Origin: Ciceribacter sichuanensis
Lineage (GTDB): Bacteria > Pseudomonadota > Alphaproteobacteria > Rhizobiales > Rhizobiaceae
DNA: 64,000 nucleotides
NCBI RefSeq assembly: GCF_024055605.1
Contig: NZ_JAMXLX010000001.1
Location: 992,001 to 1,056,000 of the forward strand
Direction: 5' to 3'
Below the pieces are notes generated by a model, which saw nothing but the letters and a program-made list of their open reading frames with translations, ran no database searches and was not told where the DNA came from. Each line of letters begins with the position of its first letter. The stretch's first letter is position 1. Shown piece by piece: positions 14,441 to 26,004 of this stretch. The position numbers were made by a program, and so were the translations under genes.

Positions 14441-14734
14441 TCAGTTGAAGCGGATGATCGCGACTTCTCCCTCCAAGGCGCCCTGGTAGGCAGAGGCATG
14501 AGGTTCCTCATCCGGGGGAGAGGTGACCATGCCGATCTGGTCGAGATCTGCTTCGAGAAAACCTTCTTCCGACAGCGCATTGAGAGCTGCACGCACGGCG
14601 GAATCGTCATCCGCCGCCGTTAGCATGATATGCAGGTCGATGCCCTCTCCGCCCTCGACCTCATAGGCCTTGGCGATGATGATGAATACCATCGGATCAT
14701 CGAAATTGTTGTCGTTGTCTGGCGTGGAGATCAT
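14441..14734 (-). CDS. conserved small acidic protein of unknown function
   Basis: 97 residues, strongly acidic (starts MISTPDNDNNFDDP). Composition and periodicity suggest a compact alpha/beta fold, with a strand MVFIIIAKAYEVE and a helix DDDSAVRAALNALSEEGF. No signal peptide, membrane span or recognised motif is visible. Its reading frame has good third-position GC and it ends at a terminator. I do not recognise a function. Confidence 0.65.
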   Translation of the reverse strand: MISTPDNDNNFDDPMVFIIIAKAYEVEGGEGIDLHIMLTAADDDSAVRAALNALSEEGFLEADLDQIGMVTSPPDEEPHASAYQGALEGEVAIIRFN

Positions 14735-15237
14735 GGTGTCGGTCTTTTCCGGCCTAGTTGATTCCTCCCGGTCGAATCGAGAGGGGGAAGGAGAGGGCGC
14801 GCCATACGGCTTTGGCCATTATCTATGGTGTTTTGATCGAATGCTAAAGCCTATTTATTGCATGCGGTCCGTTTTGGGTGCAGAAGAGGGGCCGAAGTGG
14901 CCGAAGACCCTGCGTTCCGGCATTAATTTGCGATTGAGACTTGACGGAACCCGGTGAAAACAGTAGTACGCCGGCCATCGGAGCCTATGTGAGGTTAGGC
15001 TTTTCGGAACGTCTTGTTCTGAAGTTCACCTCAAACAGGGTCCTTTTCGCACGTTGACGAACACAAATGCTGCACGCAAGACGCGCGAAGTGTGCGTCCT
15101 CTGCCTTTTGTGGTCCATCCGCGAAGAGCGGATCGGGCCACATTTTGCGCATGAAGGAAATTGTGCGATCACCGCCGGCAACGGCTAAATGGGGTCCGAG
15201 AGGGCTTTAGAGACAAGATTTTGCAAGGGATGGGTAT
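14735..15237. other. intergenic region upstream of the str cluster
   Basis: About 500 bp separate the minus-strand small gene from rpsL. No convincing gene is present. A promoter-like TTGACG (14941-14946), 17-nt spacer and TAGTAC (14964-14969) could drive rpsL-rpsG-fusA-tuf with a long leader of about 260 nt. A second TTGACG at 15054 lacks a good -10. The leader may contain regulatory structure, but nothing definite was seen. Confidence 0.4.
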
Positions 15238-15609
15238 ATGCCTACCGTAAACCAGCTTATCCGCAAGCCGCGTCAGGCACAGGTAAAGCGCAACAAGGTT
15301 CCTGCTCTGCAGGAAAATCCGCAGAAGCGTGGCGTTTGCACCCGCGTTTACACCACGACCCCGAAGAAGCCGAACTCGGCTCTGCGTAAGGTCGCCAAGA
15401 TCCGCCTGACCAATGGCTTCGAAGTCATCGGCTACATCCCGGGCGAAGGTCACAACCTGCAGGAACACTCCGTCGTCATGATCCGTGGCGGTCGTGTAAA
15501 GGACTTGCCGGGTGTGCGTTACCACATCATCCGCGGCGTTCTCGATACCCAGGGTGTCAAGAACCGTAAGCAGCGTCGTTCGAAGTACGGTGCGAAGCGT
15601 CCGAAGTAA
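15238..15609 (+). CDS. rpsL: 30S ribosomal protein S12
   Basis: 123 residues, full length and highly conserved. The decoding-centre loops [16 protein letters not shown] and [12 protein letters not shown] are intact, with wild-type lysines at the positions linked to streptomycin resistance. S12 monitors codon-anticodon pairing. It is the first gene of the str cluster, 78 nt upstream of rpsG. Confidence 0.98.
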
Positions 15610-15687
15610 TTCGGCAATCAGATTTATCGGCGCTGCGCGAGGTTCTCCGCGTGGTAAAGCGTCATCAAAAGTTGAGAGACAAAAAGT

Positions 15688-16158
15688 ATGTCCCGTCGCC
15701 ATAGTGCAGAAAAGCGCGAAATCAATCCGGACCCGAAGTTCGGCGATCTCGTTGTCACCAAGTTCATGAACGCCATCATGCTTCACGGCAAGAAGTCCGT
15801 GGCTGAAAGCATCGTTTACGGTGCGTTCGATTCCGTTCAGGGCAAGCTGAAGCAGGAGCCGCTCGGCGTCTTCCATCAGGCGCTCGATAACATCGCGCCG
15901 CATGTTGAAGTGCGTTCCCGCCGCGTTGGTGGTGCGACCTACCAGGTTCCGGTAGATGTTCGCCCCGAACGTCGCCAGGCTCTTGCCATCCGTTGGCTCA
16001 TCGCTGCTGCTCGCAAGCGCAACGAGACCACCATGATCGATCGCCTCTGCGGCGAACTCATGGATGCTGCCAACAACCGTGGCTCTGCAGTCAAGAAGCG
16101 TGAAGACACGCACAAGATGGCAGACGCGAACCGCGCCTTCTCGCATTACCGCTGGTAA
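15688..16158 (+). CDS. rpsG: 30S ribosomal protein S7
   Basis: 156 residues beginning [20 protein letters not shown]. The segment [33 protein letters not shown] is the S7 family signature, contacting the 16S head and E-site tRNA. AGAGACAAAAAGT precedes the ATG. S7 nucleates assembly of the 30S head and represses the str operon in Escherichia coli; no operator was identified here. fusA starts 31 nt downstream. Confidence 0.98.
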   Translation: MSRRHSAEKREINPDPKFGDLVVTKFMNAIMLHGKKSVAESIVYGAFDSVQGKLKQEPLGVFHQALDNIAPHVEVRSRRVGGATYQVPVDVRPERRQALAIRWLIAAARKRNETTMIDRLCGELMDAANNRGSAVKKREDTHKMADANRAFSHYRW

Positions 16159-16189
16159 TCAACCGATCGAATATTGAAAGGCAGTCCGT

Positions 16190-18289
16190 ATGGCTCGCGA
16201 ATATAAAATCGAAGACTACCGCAATTTCGGCATCATGGCCCACATCGATGCCGGCAAGACCACGACCACCGAGCGTATTCTTTACTACACCGGTAAGTCT
16301 CACAAGATCGGCGAAGTGCACGACGGCGCTGCTACCATGGACTGGATGGAGCAGGAGCAGGAACGCGGCATCACCATCACGTCCGCTGCTACCACGACCT
16401 TCTGGAAGGGTCGCGACGGCAAGATGCGTCGCTTCAACATCATCGACACCCCCGGCCACGTTGACTTCACCATTGAAGTTGAACGTTCGCTGCGCGTTCT
16501 CGACGGTGCGATCGCTCTTCTCGATGCCAACGCCGGCGTAGAGCCGCAGACGGAAACCGTCTGGCGTCAGGCTGAGAAGTACAACGTTCCGCGCATGATC
16601 TTCTGCAACAAGATGGACAAGACCGGTGCGGACTTCTACCGCTCGGTCGAGATGATCAAGACCCGTCTTGGCGCAACCGCTGTCGTCATGCAGCTCCCGA
16701 TCGGTGCGGAAACCGAATTCAAGGGCGTTGTCGACCTGATCGAGATGAACGCGCTCGTATGGCGCGATGAGTCGTTGGGCGCTGCCTGGGACGTCGTCGA
16801 AATCCCGGAAGACCTGAAGGCCAAGGCTGAAGAATATCGCGAAAAGCTGATCGAGACGGTTGTCGAGATCGACGAAGAAGCGATGGAAGCTTATCTGAAC
16901 GGCGAGATGCCGGACAACGAAAAGATCCGTCAGCTGGTTCGTCGCGGCACCATCGACGTGAAGTTCCACCCGATGTTCTGCGGTACCGCGTTCAAGAACA
17001 AGGGTGTTCAGCCGCTTCTCGACGCAGTTGTCGACTACCTGCCGTCGCCGCTCGACATTCCGGCGATCAAGGGCATCGACTTCAAGACCGAAGCCGAAAT
17101 CGAGCGTCACGCCGACGATAGCGAGCCTCTCTCGATGCTCGCGTTCAAGATCATGAACGACCCCTTCGTCGGTTCGCTGACCTTTGCGCGCATCTACTCC
17201 GGCAAGCTCGAAAAGGGTTCGTCGGTCCTGAACACGGTCAAGGACAAGCGCGAGCGCGTCGGCCGTATGCTTCAGATGCACTCCAACAGCCGTGAAGACA
17301 TCGAAGAAGCCTTTGCAGGCGATATCGTTGCTCTCGCCGGCCTGAAGGAAACCACGACGGGTGACACGCTCTGCGATCCGCTGAAGCCGGTTATCCTCGA
17401 GCGCATGGAATTCCCCGAGCCGGTCATCCAGATCGCGATCGAGCCGAAGTCCAAGGGCGACCAGGAAAAGATGGGCCTCGCGCTCAACCGACTGGCTGCT
17501 GAAGATCCGTCCTTCCGCGTGAAGACGGACCAGGAATCGGGTCAGACGATCATCGCAGGCATGGGCGAACTTCACCTCGATATCATCGTCGACCGCATGC
17601 GTCGCGAGTTCAAGGTTGAAGCCAACGTCGGTGCTCCGCAGGTTGCCTACCGCGAAACCATCACGCGTCAGCACGAAGAAGACTACACGCACAAGAAGCA
17701 GTCCGGTGGTACCGGTCAGTTCGCGCGCGTCAAGATCGTCTTCGAACCGAACCCGGATGGCGAAGATTTCGTGTTCGAATCCAAGATCGTTGGCGGTGCT
17801 GTTCCGAAGGAATACATCCCGGGCGTTCAGAAGGGTATCGAAAGCGTTCTGTCTTCTGGTCCGCTCGCTGGCTTCCCGATGCTCGGCGTCAAGGCCACCC
17901 TCATCGACGGTGCCTTCCACGACGTCGACTCCTCGGTTCTCGCCTTCGAAATCGCATCGCGTGCCTGCTTCCGTGAAGCAGCCAAGAAGGCCGGCGCTCA
18001 GCTGCTCGAGCCGATGATGAAGGTCGAAGTCGTAACGCCGGAAGACTACGTCGGTGACGTTATCGGTGACCTGAACTCTCGCCGTGGTCAGATCCAGGGT
18101 CAGGAACAGCGCGGCATCGCGATCGTCATCAACGCTCACGTACCGCTGGCGAACATGTTCAAGTACGTCGACAACCTGCGCTCCATGTCGCAGGGCCGCG
18201 CGCAGTATTCGATGACCTTCGATCACTACGCTCCGGTTCCGTCGAACGTCGCGACCGAAATCCAGGCAAAGTATTCCGGTCAGAAGTAA
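16190..18289 (+). CDS. fusA: elongation factor G
   Basis: 699 residues. The G domain carries G1 AHIDAGKTT, the switch region [15 protein letters not shown]3 DTPGHVD and G4 NKMDKTGAD. Domains II to V follow, including [18 protein letters not shown]. It catalyses GTP-dependent translocation of tRNA and mRNA. The ATG is preceded by GAAAGGCAG. It is followed by a GC-rich hairpin and tuf. Confidence 0.99.
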   Translation: MAREYKIEDYRNFGIMAHIDAGKTTTTERILYYTGKSHKIGEVHDGAATMDWMEQEQERGITITSAATTTFWKGRDGKMRRFNIIDTPGHVDFTIEVERSLRVLDGAIALLDANAGVEPQTETVWRQAEKYNVPRMIFCNKMDKTGADFYRSVEMIKTRLGATAVVMQLPIGAETEFKGVVDLIEMNALVWRDESLGAAWDVVEIPEDLKAKAEEYREKLIETVVEIDEEAMEAYLNGEMPDNEKIRQLVRRGTIDVKFHPMFCGTAFKNKGVQPLLDAVVDYLPSPLDIPAIKGIDFKTEAEIERHADDSEPLSMLAFKIMNDPFVGSLTFARIYSGKLEKGSSVLNTVKDKRERVGRMLQMHSNSREDIEEAFAGDIVALAGLKETTTGDTLCDPLKPVILERMEFPEPVIQIAIEPKSKGDQEKMGLALNRLAAEDPSFRVKTDQESGQTIIAGMGELHLDIIVDRMRREFKVEANVGAPQVAYRETITRQHEEDYTHKKQSGGTGQFARVKIVFEPNPDGEDFVFESKIVGGAVPKEYIPGVQKGIESVLSSGPLAGFPMLGVKATLIDGAFHDVDSSVLAFEIASRACFREAAKKAGAQLLEPMMKVEVVTPEDYVGDVIGDLNSRRGQIQGQEQRGIAIVINAHVPLANMFKYVDNLRSMSQGRAQYSMTFDHYAPVPSNVATEIQAKYSGQK

Positions 18290-18310
18290 TCGGAATACCC
18301 ACCTGAAATA

Positions 18311-18333
18311 CGCCCCGGCCTCGGGCCGGGGCG
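18311..18333 (+). terminator. GC-rich hairpin between fusA and tuf
   Basis: Arms 18311-18320 and 18324-18333 (CGCCCCGGCC/GGCCGGGGCG) form a 10-bp perfect stem with a 3-nt loop. No U-tract follows, so it may stabilise or process the message rather than terminate it. Confidence 0.45.
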
Positions 18334-18382
18334 ATCACACGAATTGGAGCCCTCTGGGCTCAAGAAGAATGGAGAGCCCGAA

Positions 18383-19558
<1,176 letters not shown>

Positions 19559-19565
19559 TTGAATA

Positions 19566-19597
19566 CGGAGCGGCGAGAGATCGCCTCTCCGTTTCTT
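19566..19597 (+). terminator. tuf terminator
   Basis: An imperfect hairpin (19566-19591) pairs CGGAG-C-GGCGA with TCGCC-T-CTCCG around a GAGA loop and is followed by a T-rich stretch. A second hairpin (19653-19659/19668-19674) followed by ATTTT lies 60 nt on. Together they probably end the str transcript before rpsJ. Confidence 0.6.
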
Positions 19598-19856
19598 CAA
19601 TATTCGATTGACGAATCTTTGCTGGCATTGTATGTGCCGGCCACGAAGAAAGCGGACGATGACTTCGTCGTCCGATTTTCGCTGCGTTGAGTCGATCTCT
19701 TGAAGATCGAGACCTGGCAGGTTTCTGAGAATAGCAAGTGACAGGGGCGCCCTTCACGGTGTCCTTGTGATTTTTGATAATCCGGGGCCGACCAGTATTG
19801 GTAATTCACTGTCTCTGCGTATGCGGGGCGCAAGAAAACGAATAAGGACAAGTCGA

Positions 19857-20165
19857 ATGAACGGCCAGAATATCCGCATCCGCCTCAAGGCGTTTGATCA
19901 CCGGGTTCTCGATGCCTCCACGCGGGAGATTGTTTCGACCGCAAAGCGCACCGGTGCAAGCGTTCGCGGCCCGGTACCGCTTCCGACTCGCATTGAAAAA
20001 TTTACTGTTAACCGTTCGCCTCACGTCGACAAGAAGAGCCGCGAACAGTTCGAGATGCGCACGCATAAGCGTCTTCTCGATATCGTTGATCCGACCCCGC
20101 AGACCGTTGATGCTCTGATGAAGCTCGACCTGGCTGCAGGCGTAGACGTCGAGATCAAGCTCTAA
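19857..20165 (+). CDS. rpsJ: 30S ribosomal protein S10
   Basis: 102 residues from the ATG at 19857 ([19 protein letters not shown]); an in-frame ATG 90 bases earlier would add non-family sequence. The [16 protein letters not shown] loop and [12 protein letters not shown] are family signatures. S10 is also the NusE partner of NusG and NusB in antitermination. It opens the S10 cluster; a 173-nt gap, unusually long for this operon, precedes rplC. Confidence 0.98.
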   Translation: MNGQNIRIRLKAFDHRVLDASTREIVSTAKRTGASVRGPVPLPTRIEKFTVNRSPHVDKKSREQFEMRTHKRLLDIVDPTPQTVDALMKLDLAAGVDVEIKL

Positions 20166-20338
20166 GAAGGAATTCCGGCGAGAGCCGAAATAACAAGGAA
20201 GGTACGTGGCAAGACCTGCCAACGACTTCTCGAAACGGGAAACCGCATGGTCCGGAAGGGCCGGAACGGAATCCTTAAACAAAGAGGCAAGGGAAGGGGC
20301 TTTTGGGCTCTGACTCGACTCTCAAGAGGAATGAACCA

Positions 20339-20977
20339 ATGCGTTCAGGTGTGATTGCACAGAAAGTGGGAATGACCCGCGTCTACAACGACGCCGGCGA
20401 GCATGTCCCGGTAACAGTTCTGCGTTTGGATAACGTACAGGTCGTTGCTCAGCGCACCGTCGAGAAGAACGGCTACACCGCCGTGCAGCTCGGCGCTGGC
20501 CAGGCGAAGGTTAAGAATACTTCGAAGGCCATGCGTGGCAACTTCGCCGCTGCCAGCGTTGAACCGAAGGCGAAGCTCGTCGAGTTCCGCGTTTCGGAAG
20601 ATAATCTGATCGATGTCGGCTCCCAGCTCACCGCAGGCCATTTTTCGGCCGGCCAGCTGGTTGATGTCACCGGCACGACCATCGGTAAGGGTTTTGCGGG
20701 TGCCATGAAGCGCCACAACTTCGGTGGTCTGCGCGCAACCCACGGCGTTTCGGTTTCGCACCGTTCGCACGGTTCGACCGGTAACAACCAGGATCCGGGT
20801 AAGGTCTGGAAGGGCAAGCGCATGGCTGGTCACATGGGTCAGACTCGCGTCACTACCCAGAATCTTGAAGTCGTTTCGACCGATGAAGATCGTGGTCTGA
20901 TCCTTGTGAAGGGCGCTGTTCCCGGTTCGAAGGGTTCCTGGATCATCGTGCGCGACGCCGTAAAGTCGGCGAAGTAA
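20339..20977 (+). CDS. rplC: 50S ribosomal protein L3
   Basis: 212 residues from the ATG at 20339 ([18 protein letters not shown]), with CAAGAGGAATGAACCA upstream; the in-frame ATG at 20303 adds non-family residues. The [36 protein letters not shown] loop reaches the peptidyl transferase centre and carries the glutamine that PrmB methylates in other bacteria. L3 is an early 50S assembly protein. rplD begins 12 nt downstream. Confidence 0.97.
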   Translation: MRSGVIAQKVGMTRVYNDAGEHVPVTVLRLDNVQVVAQRTVEKNGYTAVQLGAGQAKVKNTSKAMRGNFAAASVEPKAKLVEFRVSEDNLIDVGSQLTAGHFSAGQLVDVTGTTIGKGFAGAMKRHNFGGLRATHGVSVSHRSHGSTGNNQDPGKVWKGKRMAGHMGQTRVTTQNLEVVSTDEDRGLILVKGAVPGSKGSWIIVRDAVKSAK

Positions 20978-20989
20978 GGAGCCAAACCA

Positions 20990-21610
20990 ATGGAATTGAA
21001 CGTCAAGACCCTCGAGGGCAAGGACGCCGGCAAGGTTTCTCTGTCGGATGCGATTTTCGGCCTTGAGCCGCGCGAAGACATCATTGCCCGTGTGATCCGT
21101 TGGCAGCTGGCAAACAAGCGCCAGGGCACCCACAAGATCAAGACCCGTGGCGAAGTCTCCCGCACCGGCTCCAAGATGTACAAGCAGAAGGGTACGGGCC
21201 GCGCTCGTCACCATTCGGCTCGTGCTCCGCAGTTCCGCGGCGGTGGTAAGGCTCATGGCCCGGTTGTTCGCAGCCACGCCCATGACCTGCCGAAGAAGGT
21301 TCGTGCACTCGCTCTGCGCCACGCCCTGTCCGCCAAGCTGAAGTCTGAAGACCTCATCATCGTCGACCAGCTCGTCGCTGCTGAAGCAAAGACCAAGGCT
21401 CTGATCGGCAGCTTCGCTTCGCTCGGCCTCACCAATGCACTCGTAATCGGCGGCGCCGAGATCGATGGCAATTTCAAGCTCGCTGCCGCAAACATCCCGA
21501 ACGTCGATGTTCTGCCGGTTCAGGGCATCAACGTTTATGACATCCTGCGTCGCGGCAAGCTGGTGCTTTCCAAGGCTGCGGTTGAAGCTCTGGAGGAGCG
21601 GTTCAAATGA
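20990..21610 (+). CDS. rplD: 50S ribosomal protein L4
   Basis: 206 residues. The exit-tunnel loop region contains [24 protein letters not shown] and [16 protein letters not shown]4 contributes to the tunnel constriction; in Escherichia coli it also represses the S10 operon. AAGGAGCCAAACC precedes the ATG. The last four bases (ATGA) overlap the rplW start, indicating translational coupling. Confidence 0.97.
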   Translation: MELNVKTLEGKDAGKVSLSDAIFGLEPREDIIARVIRWQLANKRQGTHKIKTRGEVSRTGSKMYKQKGTGRARHHSARAPQFRGGGKAHGPVVRSHAHDLPKKVRALALRHALSAKLKSEDLIIVDQLVAAEAKTKALIGSFASLGLTNALVIGGAEIDGNFKLAAANIPNVDVLPVQGINVYDILRRGKLVLSKAAVEALEERFK

Positions 21611-21900
21611 CTGATCTTCGCCACTACGACGTGATCGTCTCTCCGTCGATCACTGAAAAGTCGACCATGGTATCCGAACAGAACCAGGTCGTCTTCAACG
21701 TCGCCAAGGGTGCGAGCAAGCCGGAAATCAAGGCTGCTGTCGAAGCACTTTTCGGTGTCAAGGTCACTGCCGTGAACACGCTGCTGCGCAAGGGCAAGGT
21801 CAAGCGTTTCCGCGGCTTCGCCGGCAAGCAGAAGGACGTCAAGAAGGCGATCGTAACGCTCGCCGAAGGCCAGTCCATCGACGTGTCGACGGGCGTCTGA
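21607..21900 (+). CDS. rplW: 50S ribosomal protein L23
   Basis: 97 residues starting [20 protein letters not shown]. The [22 protein letters not shown] segment and the extended loop [16 protein letters not shown] are typical of L23. It sits at the tunnel exit and docks trigger factor and the signal recognition particle. It overlaps rplD by four bases and precedes rplB by 17 nt. Confidence 0.97.
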   Translation: MTDLRHYDVIVSPSITEKSTMVSEQNQVVFNVAKGASKPEIKAAVEALFGVKVTAVNTLLRKGKVKRFRGFAGKQKDVKKAIVTLAEGQSIDVSTGV

Positions 21901-21917
21901 GGTAGGGAACAAGAAAA

Positions 21918-22754
21918 ATGGCATTGAAAAGCTACAATCCGACGACCCCGAGCCAGCGTCAGCTGGTCATCGTCGACCGTTCGGGCCTGTACAAGGGCAA
22001 GCCGGTCAAGGCGCTGACGGAAGGTCTCTCCAAGAGCGGCGGCCGTAACAACCTCGGTCGCATCACCGCCCGCTTCATCGGCGGCGGTCACAAGCGCACC
22101 TACCGTCTCGTTGACTTCAAGCGTCGCAAGTTTGACGTTGAAGGCACGGTAGAGCGTCTGGAATACGACCCGAACCGCACCGCGTTCATCGCTCTCGTCA
22201 CCTACGCAGACGGCGAACAGGCTTACATCCTGGCCCCGCAGCGCCTCGCTGCCGGCGACAAGGTCATCGCGTCCGACAAGGCCGTCGATGTCAAGCCCGG
22301 CAACACCATGCCGCTGCAGTACATCCCGGTCGGCTCGATCGTGCATAACGTCGAGATGAAGCCGGGCAAGGGCGGTCAGATCGCTCGTTCGGCTGGCACC
22401 TACGTACAGCTCGTCGGCCGCGATGCCGGCATGGCAATCCTTCGTCTGAACTCTGGCGAGCAGCGTCTCGTCCCGGGTTCGTGCCTCGCCACCGTTGGCG
22501 CCGTTTCCAACCCGGATCACGGCAACATCAACGACGGCAAGGCTGGTCGTACCGTATGGCGTGGCAAGCGTCCGCATAACCGCGGCGTTGTCATGAACCC
22601 GGTCGACCACCCGCACGGTGGTGGTGAAGGTCGCACCTCCGGTGGTCGTCACCCGGTTTCGCCGTGGGGCAAGCCGACCAAGGGCAAGCGCACCCGTTCG
22701 AACAAGTCGACAGACAAGTTCATCATGCGCTCGCGCCACCTGAAGAAGAAGTAA
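21918..22754 (+). CDS. rplB: 50S ribosomal protein L2
   Basis: 278 residues, standard length. The N-terminal OB-like domain is followed by the SH3-like domain and the basic C-terminal extension with [29 protein letters not shown], which includes the conserved histidine near the peptidyl transferase centre. L2 is needed for subunit association. rpsS follows after 16 nt. Confidence 0.98.
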   Translation: MALKSYNPTTPSQRQLVIVDRSGLYKGKPVKALTEGLSKSGGRNNLGRITARFIGGGHKRTYRLVDFKRRKFDVEGTVERLEYDPNRTAFIALVTYADGEQAYILAPQRLAAGDKVIASDKAVDVKPGNTMPLQYIPVGSIVHNVEMKPGKGGQIARSAGTYVQLVGRDAGMAILRLNSGEQRLVPGSCLATVGAVSNPDHGNINDGKAGRTVWRGKRPHNRGVVMNPVDHPHGGGEGRTSGGRHPVSPWGKPTKGKRTRSNKSTDKFIMRSRHLKKK

Positions 22755-22770
22755 GAGAGGTTAGTCAGAA

Positions 22771-23049
22771 ATGGCTCGTTCAGTATGGAAAGGCCCGTTC
22801 GTCGATGGCTATCTTCTCAAGAAGGCTGAGAAGGTTCGCGAAGGCGGCCGTAGCGAAGTGATCAAGATGTGGAGCCGTCGCTCCACCATCCTGCCGCAGT
22901 TCGTCGGTCTCACCTTCGGCGTCTACAACGGCAGCAAGCATGTTCCGGTCAGCGTCAACGAAGACATGGTCGGACACAAGTTCGGTGAATTCGCTCCGAC
23001 CCGGACCTACTACGGTCACGGTGCGGACAAGAAGGCGAAGAGGAAGTAA
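22771..23049 (+). CDS. rpsS: 30S ribosomal protein S19
   Basis: 92 residues: [20 protein letters not shown] and the signature [37 protein letters not shown]19 forms part of the 30S head with S13 and contacts the A-site finger. AGAGAGGTTAGTCAGAA precedes the ATG. rplV begins two bases after its stop. Confidence 0.98.
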   Translation: MARSVWKGPFVDGYLLKKAEKVREGGRSEVIKMWSRRSTILPQFVGLTFGVYNGSKHVPVSVNEDMVGHKFGEFAPTRTYYGHGADKKAKRK

Positions 23050-23051
23050 TC

Positions 23052-23441
23052 ATGGGCAAGGCAAAAGCCGAACGCCGGCTGAAGGACAACGAGGCGCAGG
23101 CAGTTGCGCGCACGCTCCGCGTCAGCCCCCAGAAGCTCAACCTGGTTGCCGCGCTGATCCGCGGCAAGAAGGTTGACCGCGCTCTGGCCGACCTCGAGTT
23201 TTCGCGCAAGCGGATCGCCGGCAGCGTCAAGAAGACGCTCGAGTCTGCAATCGCAAACGCCGAAAACAACCACGACCTCGACGTTGACCAGCTCATCGTC
23301 GCGGAAGCCTACGTCGGCAAGTCGATCGTCATGAAGCGTTTCCACGCTCGTGGCCGCGGCCGCGCATCGCGCATCGAAAAGCCGTTCGCACACCTCACCA
23401 TCGTCGTGCGCGAAGTCGAAGCCAAAGTGGAGGCCGCATAA
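23052..23441 (+). CDS. rplV: 50S ribosomal protein L22
   Basis: 129 residues. The globular part has [33 protein letters not shown], and the tunnel-reaching hairpin includes [26 protein letters not shown]. With L4 it forms the exit-tunnel constriction. Its TAA shares its last base with the rpsC ATG, so translation is probably coupled. Confidence 0.97.
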   Translation: MGKAKAERRLKDNEAQAVARTLRVSPQKLNLVAALIRGKKVDRALADLEFSRKRIAGSVKKTLESAIANAENNHDLDVDQLIVAEAYVGKSIVMKRFHARGRGRASRIEKPFAHLTIVVREVEAKVEAA

Positions 23442-24163
23442 TGGGTCAGAAAATCAATCCGATCGGTTTCCGTCTGGGCATCAATCGCACGTGGGATAGC
23501 CGTTGGTTCGCCGACAACGCCGAATACGGCAAGCTGCTTCACGAGGATCTGAAGATCCGCGCTTACCTGATGGAAGAACTGAAGCAGGCCGGTATCGCCA
23601 AGGTGGTCATCGAGCGTCCGCACAAGAAGTGCCGCGTCACGATCCACTCGGCTCGTCCGGGTCTGATCATCGGCAAGAAGGGTGCAGACATTGAAAAGCT
23701 CCGCAAGAAGCTTTCCGAAATGACCAGCTCCGAAACGCACCTCAACATCGTTGAGGTTCGTAAGCCGGAAGTCGACGCAACCCTGGTTGCTCAGTCGATC
23801 GCCCAGCAGCTCGAGCGTCGCATTGCTTTCCGCCGTGCGATGAAGCGTGCTGTTCAGTCGGCTATGCGTCTTGGCGCCGAAGGCATCAAGATCACCTGCG
23901 CCGGTCGTCTCGGCGGCGCGGAAATCGCCCGTACCGAATGGTACCGCGAAGGTCGCGTTCCGCTGCACACGCTGCGTGCGGACATCGACTACGGTACGGC
24001 TGAAGCCGAAACCGCTTACGGTATCTGCGGCGTGAAGGTCTGGATCTTCAAGGGCGAAATCCTTGAGCACGATCCGATGGCTTCCGAACGTCGCGCACTC
24101 GAGGGCGACGCGCAGGGTCCGGCAAGCCGTGAACGTGGCGAACGCCGCCGCGAGAACGCTTGA
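23441..24163 (+). CDS. rpsC: 30S ribosomal protein S3
   Basis: 240 residues. The KH domain includes [29 protein letters not shown] (GxxG loop GKKG); the C-terminal domain carries [36 protein letters not shown]3 lines the mRNA entry channel. The C-terminal tail is arginine- and glutamate-rich ([14 protein letters not shown]), as in other rhizobia. Confidence 0.98.
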   Translation: MGQKINPIGFRLGINRTWDSRWFADNAEYGKLLHEDLKIRAYLMEELKQAGIAKVVIERPHKKCRVTIHSARPGLIIGKKGADIEKLRKKLSEMTSSETHLNIVEVRKPEVDATLVAQSIAQQLERRIAFRRAMKRAVQSAMRLGAEGIKITCAGRLGGAEIARTEWYREGRVPLHTLRADIDYGTAEAETAYGICGVKVWIFKGEILEHDPMASERRALEGDAQGPASRERGERRRENA

Positions 24164-24201
24164 TTGTCGCTGGCGAAAGATAAGTTCGGAGAAACAAGAA
24201 A

Positions 24202-24615
24202 ATGTTGCAGCCAAAGCGTACAAAATATCGCAAGCAGTTCAAGGGCCGCATCAAGGGTGTAGCCAAGGGCGGTTTCGACCTGGCATTCGGTGAGTTCGGT
24301 CTCAAGTCTCTTGAGCCGAACCGCGTCAACGCCCGCGAGATCGAAGCTGCTCGTCGTGCAATCACGCGTTATATGAAGCGCGCAGGTCGCGTCTGGATCC
24401 GGGTATTCCCCGATGTTCCGGTAACGGCAAAGCCTACCGAAGTCCGTATGGGTAAGGGTAAGGGCTCCGTCGAATACTGGGCATGCAAGGTCAAGCCCGG
24501 CCGAATGATGTTCGAGATCGACGGTGTTTCCGAGGAGATCGCCCGCGAGGCGCTTCGTCTCGGCTCGGCCAAGCTCTCGGTCAAGACGCGCTTCGTTCAG
24601 CGCATTGCAGAGTAA
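24202..24615 (+). CDS. rplP: 50S ribosomal protein L16
   Basis: 137 residues, starting [24 protein letters not shown]. The [39 protein letters not shown] region carries the arginine site hydroxylated in some bacteria. L16 stabilises A-site tRNA binding. rpmC begins 11 nt after its stop. Confidence 0.97.
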   Translation: MLQPKRTKYRKQFKGRIKGVAKGGFDLAFGEFGLKSLEPNRVNAREIEAARRAITRYMKRAGRVWIRVFPDVPVTAKPTEVRMGKGKGSVEYWACKVKPGRMMFEIDGVSEEIAREALRLGSAKLSVKTRFVQRIAE

Positions 24616-24626
24616 GGATCACGCCC

Positions 24627-24827
24627 ATGAAAGCCGCAGACGTTCGCGCCATGAGCGCCGATCAGCTGAATGACGAGCTTGCCAAGCTGAAGAAGGAGCA
24701 GTTCAACCTGCGCTTCCAGAAGGCTACCGGCCAGCTCGAGAAGTCTTCGCGAATCAACGAAGTCCGCAAGGACATCGCTCGCGTCAAAACAATCGCCCGC
24801 CAGAAGGCGGCAGAAGCCAAGGCCTAA
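24627..24827 (+). CDS. rpmC: 50S ribosomal protein L29
   Basis: 66 residues from the ATG at 24627 ([31 protein letters not shown]), a two-helix hairpin protein. The [16 protein letters not shown] segment is the family signature. It lies near the tunnel exit beside L23. TAAGGATCACGCCC before the ATG provides the ribosome-binding site and overlaps the rplP stop region. rpsQ follows after 13 nt. Confidence 0.96.
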   Translation: MKAADVRAMSADQLNDELAKLKKEQFNLRFQKATGQLEKSSRINEVRKDIARVKTIARQKAAEAKA

Positions 24828-24840
24828 GGACCAGAAGAAC

Positions 24841-25077
24841 ATGCCTAAACGCATTCTGCAGGGCGTTGTCGTCAGCGACAAGAACGAAAAGACCGTCGTT
24901 GTACGTGTCGAGCGCCGTTTCGCCCACCCGCTGCTTCAGAAGACCGTTCGTCGTTCCAAGAAGTACAAGGCTCACGACGAGAACAACCAGTACAAGGTTG
25001 GTGATGTTGTTTCCATCGAGGAATGCGCACCGATCTCCAAGGACAAGCGCTGGACGGTTATTGCCGCCCAGGCTTAA
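24841..25077 (+). CDS. rpsQ: 30S ribosomal protein S17
   Basis: 78 residues: [47 protein letters not shown] and the [10 protein letters not shown] ending, an OB-fold primary 16S rRNA binding protein. It is the last gene before a 236-nt gap that holds a promoter-like sequence and a terminator, so it probably closes the S10 transcription unit. Confidence 0.97.
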   Translation: MPKRILQGVVVSDKNEKTVVVRVERRFAHPLLQKTVRRSKKYKAHDENNQYKVGDVVSIEECAPISKDKRWTVIAAQA

Positions 25078-25102
25078 TTTTCACGGAGTTTTGCGCGAGG
25101 GC

Positions 25103-25130
25103 TTGCACCTTGCGCAAAAATCTGTATGAA
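25103..25130 (+). promoter_or_regulatory. promoter-like sequence in the rpsQ-rplN gap
   Basis: TTGCAC (25103-25108) and TATGAA (25125-25130) are separated by 16 nt. The predicted start, near 25137, is only about 10-15 nt before a terminator hairpin, an odd arrangement discussed as a finding. Confidence 0.35.
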
Positions 25131-25147
25131 GCAGGCCATTGGCGCAG

Positions 25148-25179
25148 GAACGCTCCGGCACGGGGCGTTCTTTTGCTTT
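25148..25179 (+). terminator. terminator between the S10 and spc gene groups
   Basis: Arms GAACGCTCCG (25148-25157) and CGGGGCGTTC (25161-25170) form a 10-bp stem (one G-U) with a 3-nt loop, followed by TTTTGCTTT. This is canonical intrinsic terminator form, located about 70 nt after the rpsQ stop. Confidence 0.75.
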
Positions 25180-25313
25180 GAGCGCACGGAAGGTCCCTTG
25201 AAGGGAAACCACCCTGACAACATTCTTCCGCGCGACAATCGAAATTTATCATAAGCCGGGATAGGGGGCCGACGTGCCCAACCGTTCCGGTTACAACAAG
25301 AAGGCGACCTGAC

Positions 25314-25682
25314 ATGATTCAGATGCAGACTAACCTCGACGTGGCGGATAATTCCGGCGCACGTCGTGTCATGTGCATCAAGGTGCTGGGCGGCTCCAAG
25401 CGCAAGTACGCTTCGATCGGCGACATCATCGTCGTCTCGATCAAGGAAGCCATCCCGCGCGGCCGCGTCAAGAAGGGCGATGTTATGAAGGCGGTTGTTG
25501 TGCGTACCGCCAAGGACATCCGTCGTCCGGACGGCAGCGTCATCCGCTTCGATAACAACGCAGCCGTTCTTATCGACAACAAGAAAGAGCCGATCGGCAC
25601 CCGTATCTTCGGACCGGTTCCGCGCGAACTTCGCGCCAAGAACCACATGAAGATCATCTCGCTGGCTCCGGAAGTTCTGTAA
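25314..25682 (+). CDS. rplN: 50S ribosomal protein L14
   Basis: 122 residues: [28 protein letters not shown], with the [41 protein letters not shown] core. L14 sits at the subunit interface (bridge B5/B8) and binds RsfS. It opens the spc group, 14 nt upstream of rplX. The nearest transcription signals are the terminator and promoter-like sequence in the preceding gap. Confidence 0.98.
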   Translation: MIQMQTNLDVADNSGARRVMCIKVLGGSKRKYASIGDIIVVSIKEAIPRGRVKKGDVMKAVVVRTAKDIRRPDGSVIRFDNNAAVLIDNKKEPIGTRIFGPVPRELRAKNHMKIISLAPEVL

Positions 25683-25695
25683 GGGAGCGACGACG

Positions 25696-26004
25696 ATGCA
25701 AAAGATTCGTAAGGGCGACAAGGTCGTCGTACTGACCGGCAAGGACAAGGGTCGTTCCGGTGAAGTTATCCAGGTTATGCCGAAGGAAGACCGTGCTGTC
25801 GTCCGTGGCATCAACGTCGTGAAGCGCCACCAGCGCCAGACGCAGACCCAGGAAGCCGGCATCATCAACAAGGAAGCTTCGATTCATCTTTCGAACCTTG
25901 CTGTTGCTGACAAGGACGGCAAGCCGACCCGCGTCGGTTTCAAGGTTGTTGACGGCAAGAAGGTTCGTGTGGCCAAGCGTTCGGGAGATGTGATCGATGG
26001 CTGA
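25696..26004 (+). CDS. rplX: 50S ribosomal protein L24
   Basis: 102 residues with an N-terminal KOW motif ([25 protein letters not shown]) and the [30 protein letters not shown] family signature. L24 initiates 50S assembly. AGGGAGCGACGACG precedes the ATG. Its last eight bases overlap the rplE start, indicating coupled translation. Confidence 0.97.
   Translation: MQKIRKGDKVVVLTGKDKGRSGEVIQVMPKEDRAVVRGINVVKRHQRQTQTQEAGIINKEASIHLSNLAVADKDGKPTRVGFKVVDGKKVRVAKRSGDVIDG

Noticed and set aside
15340..15520. Possible streptomycin resistance in rpsL
   Set aside because: PKKPNSA and GRVKDLPG retain the wild-type lysines.
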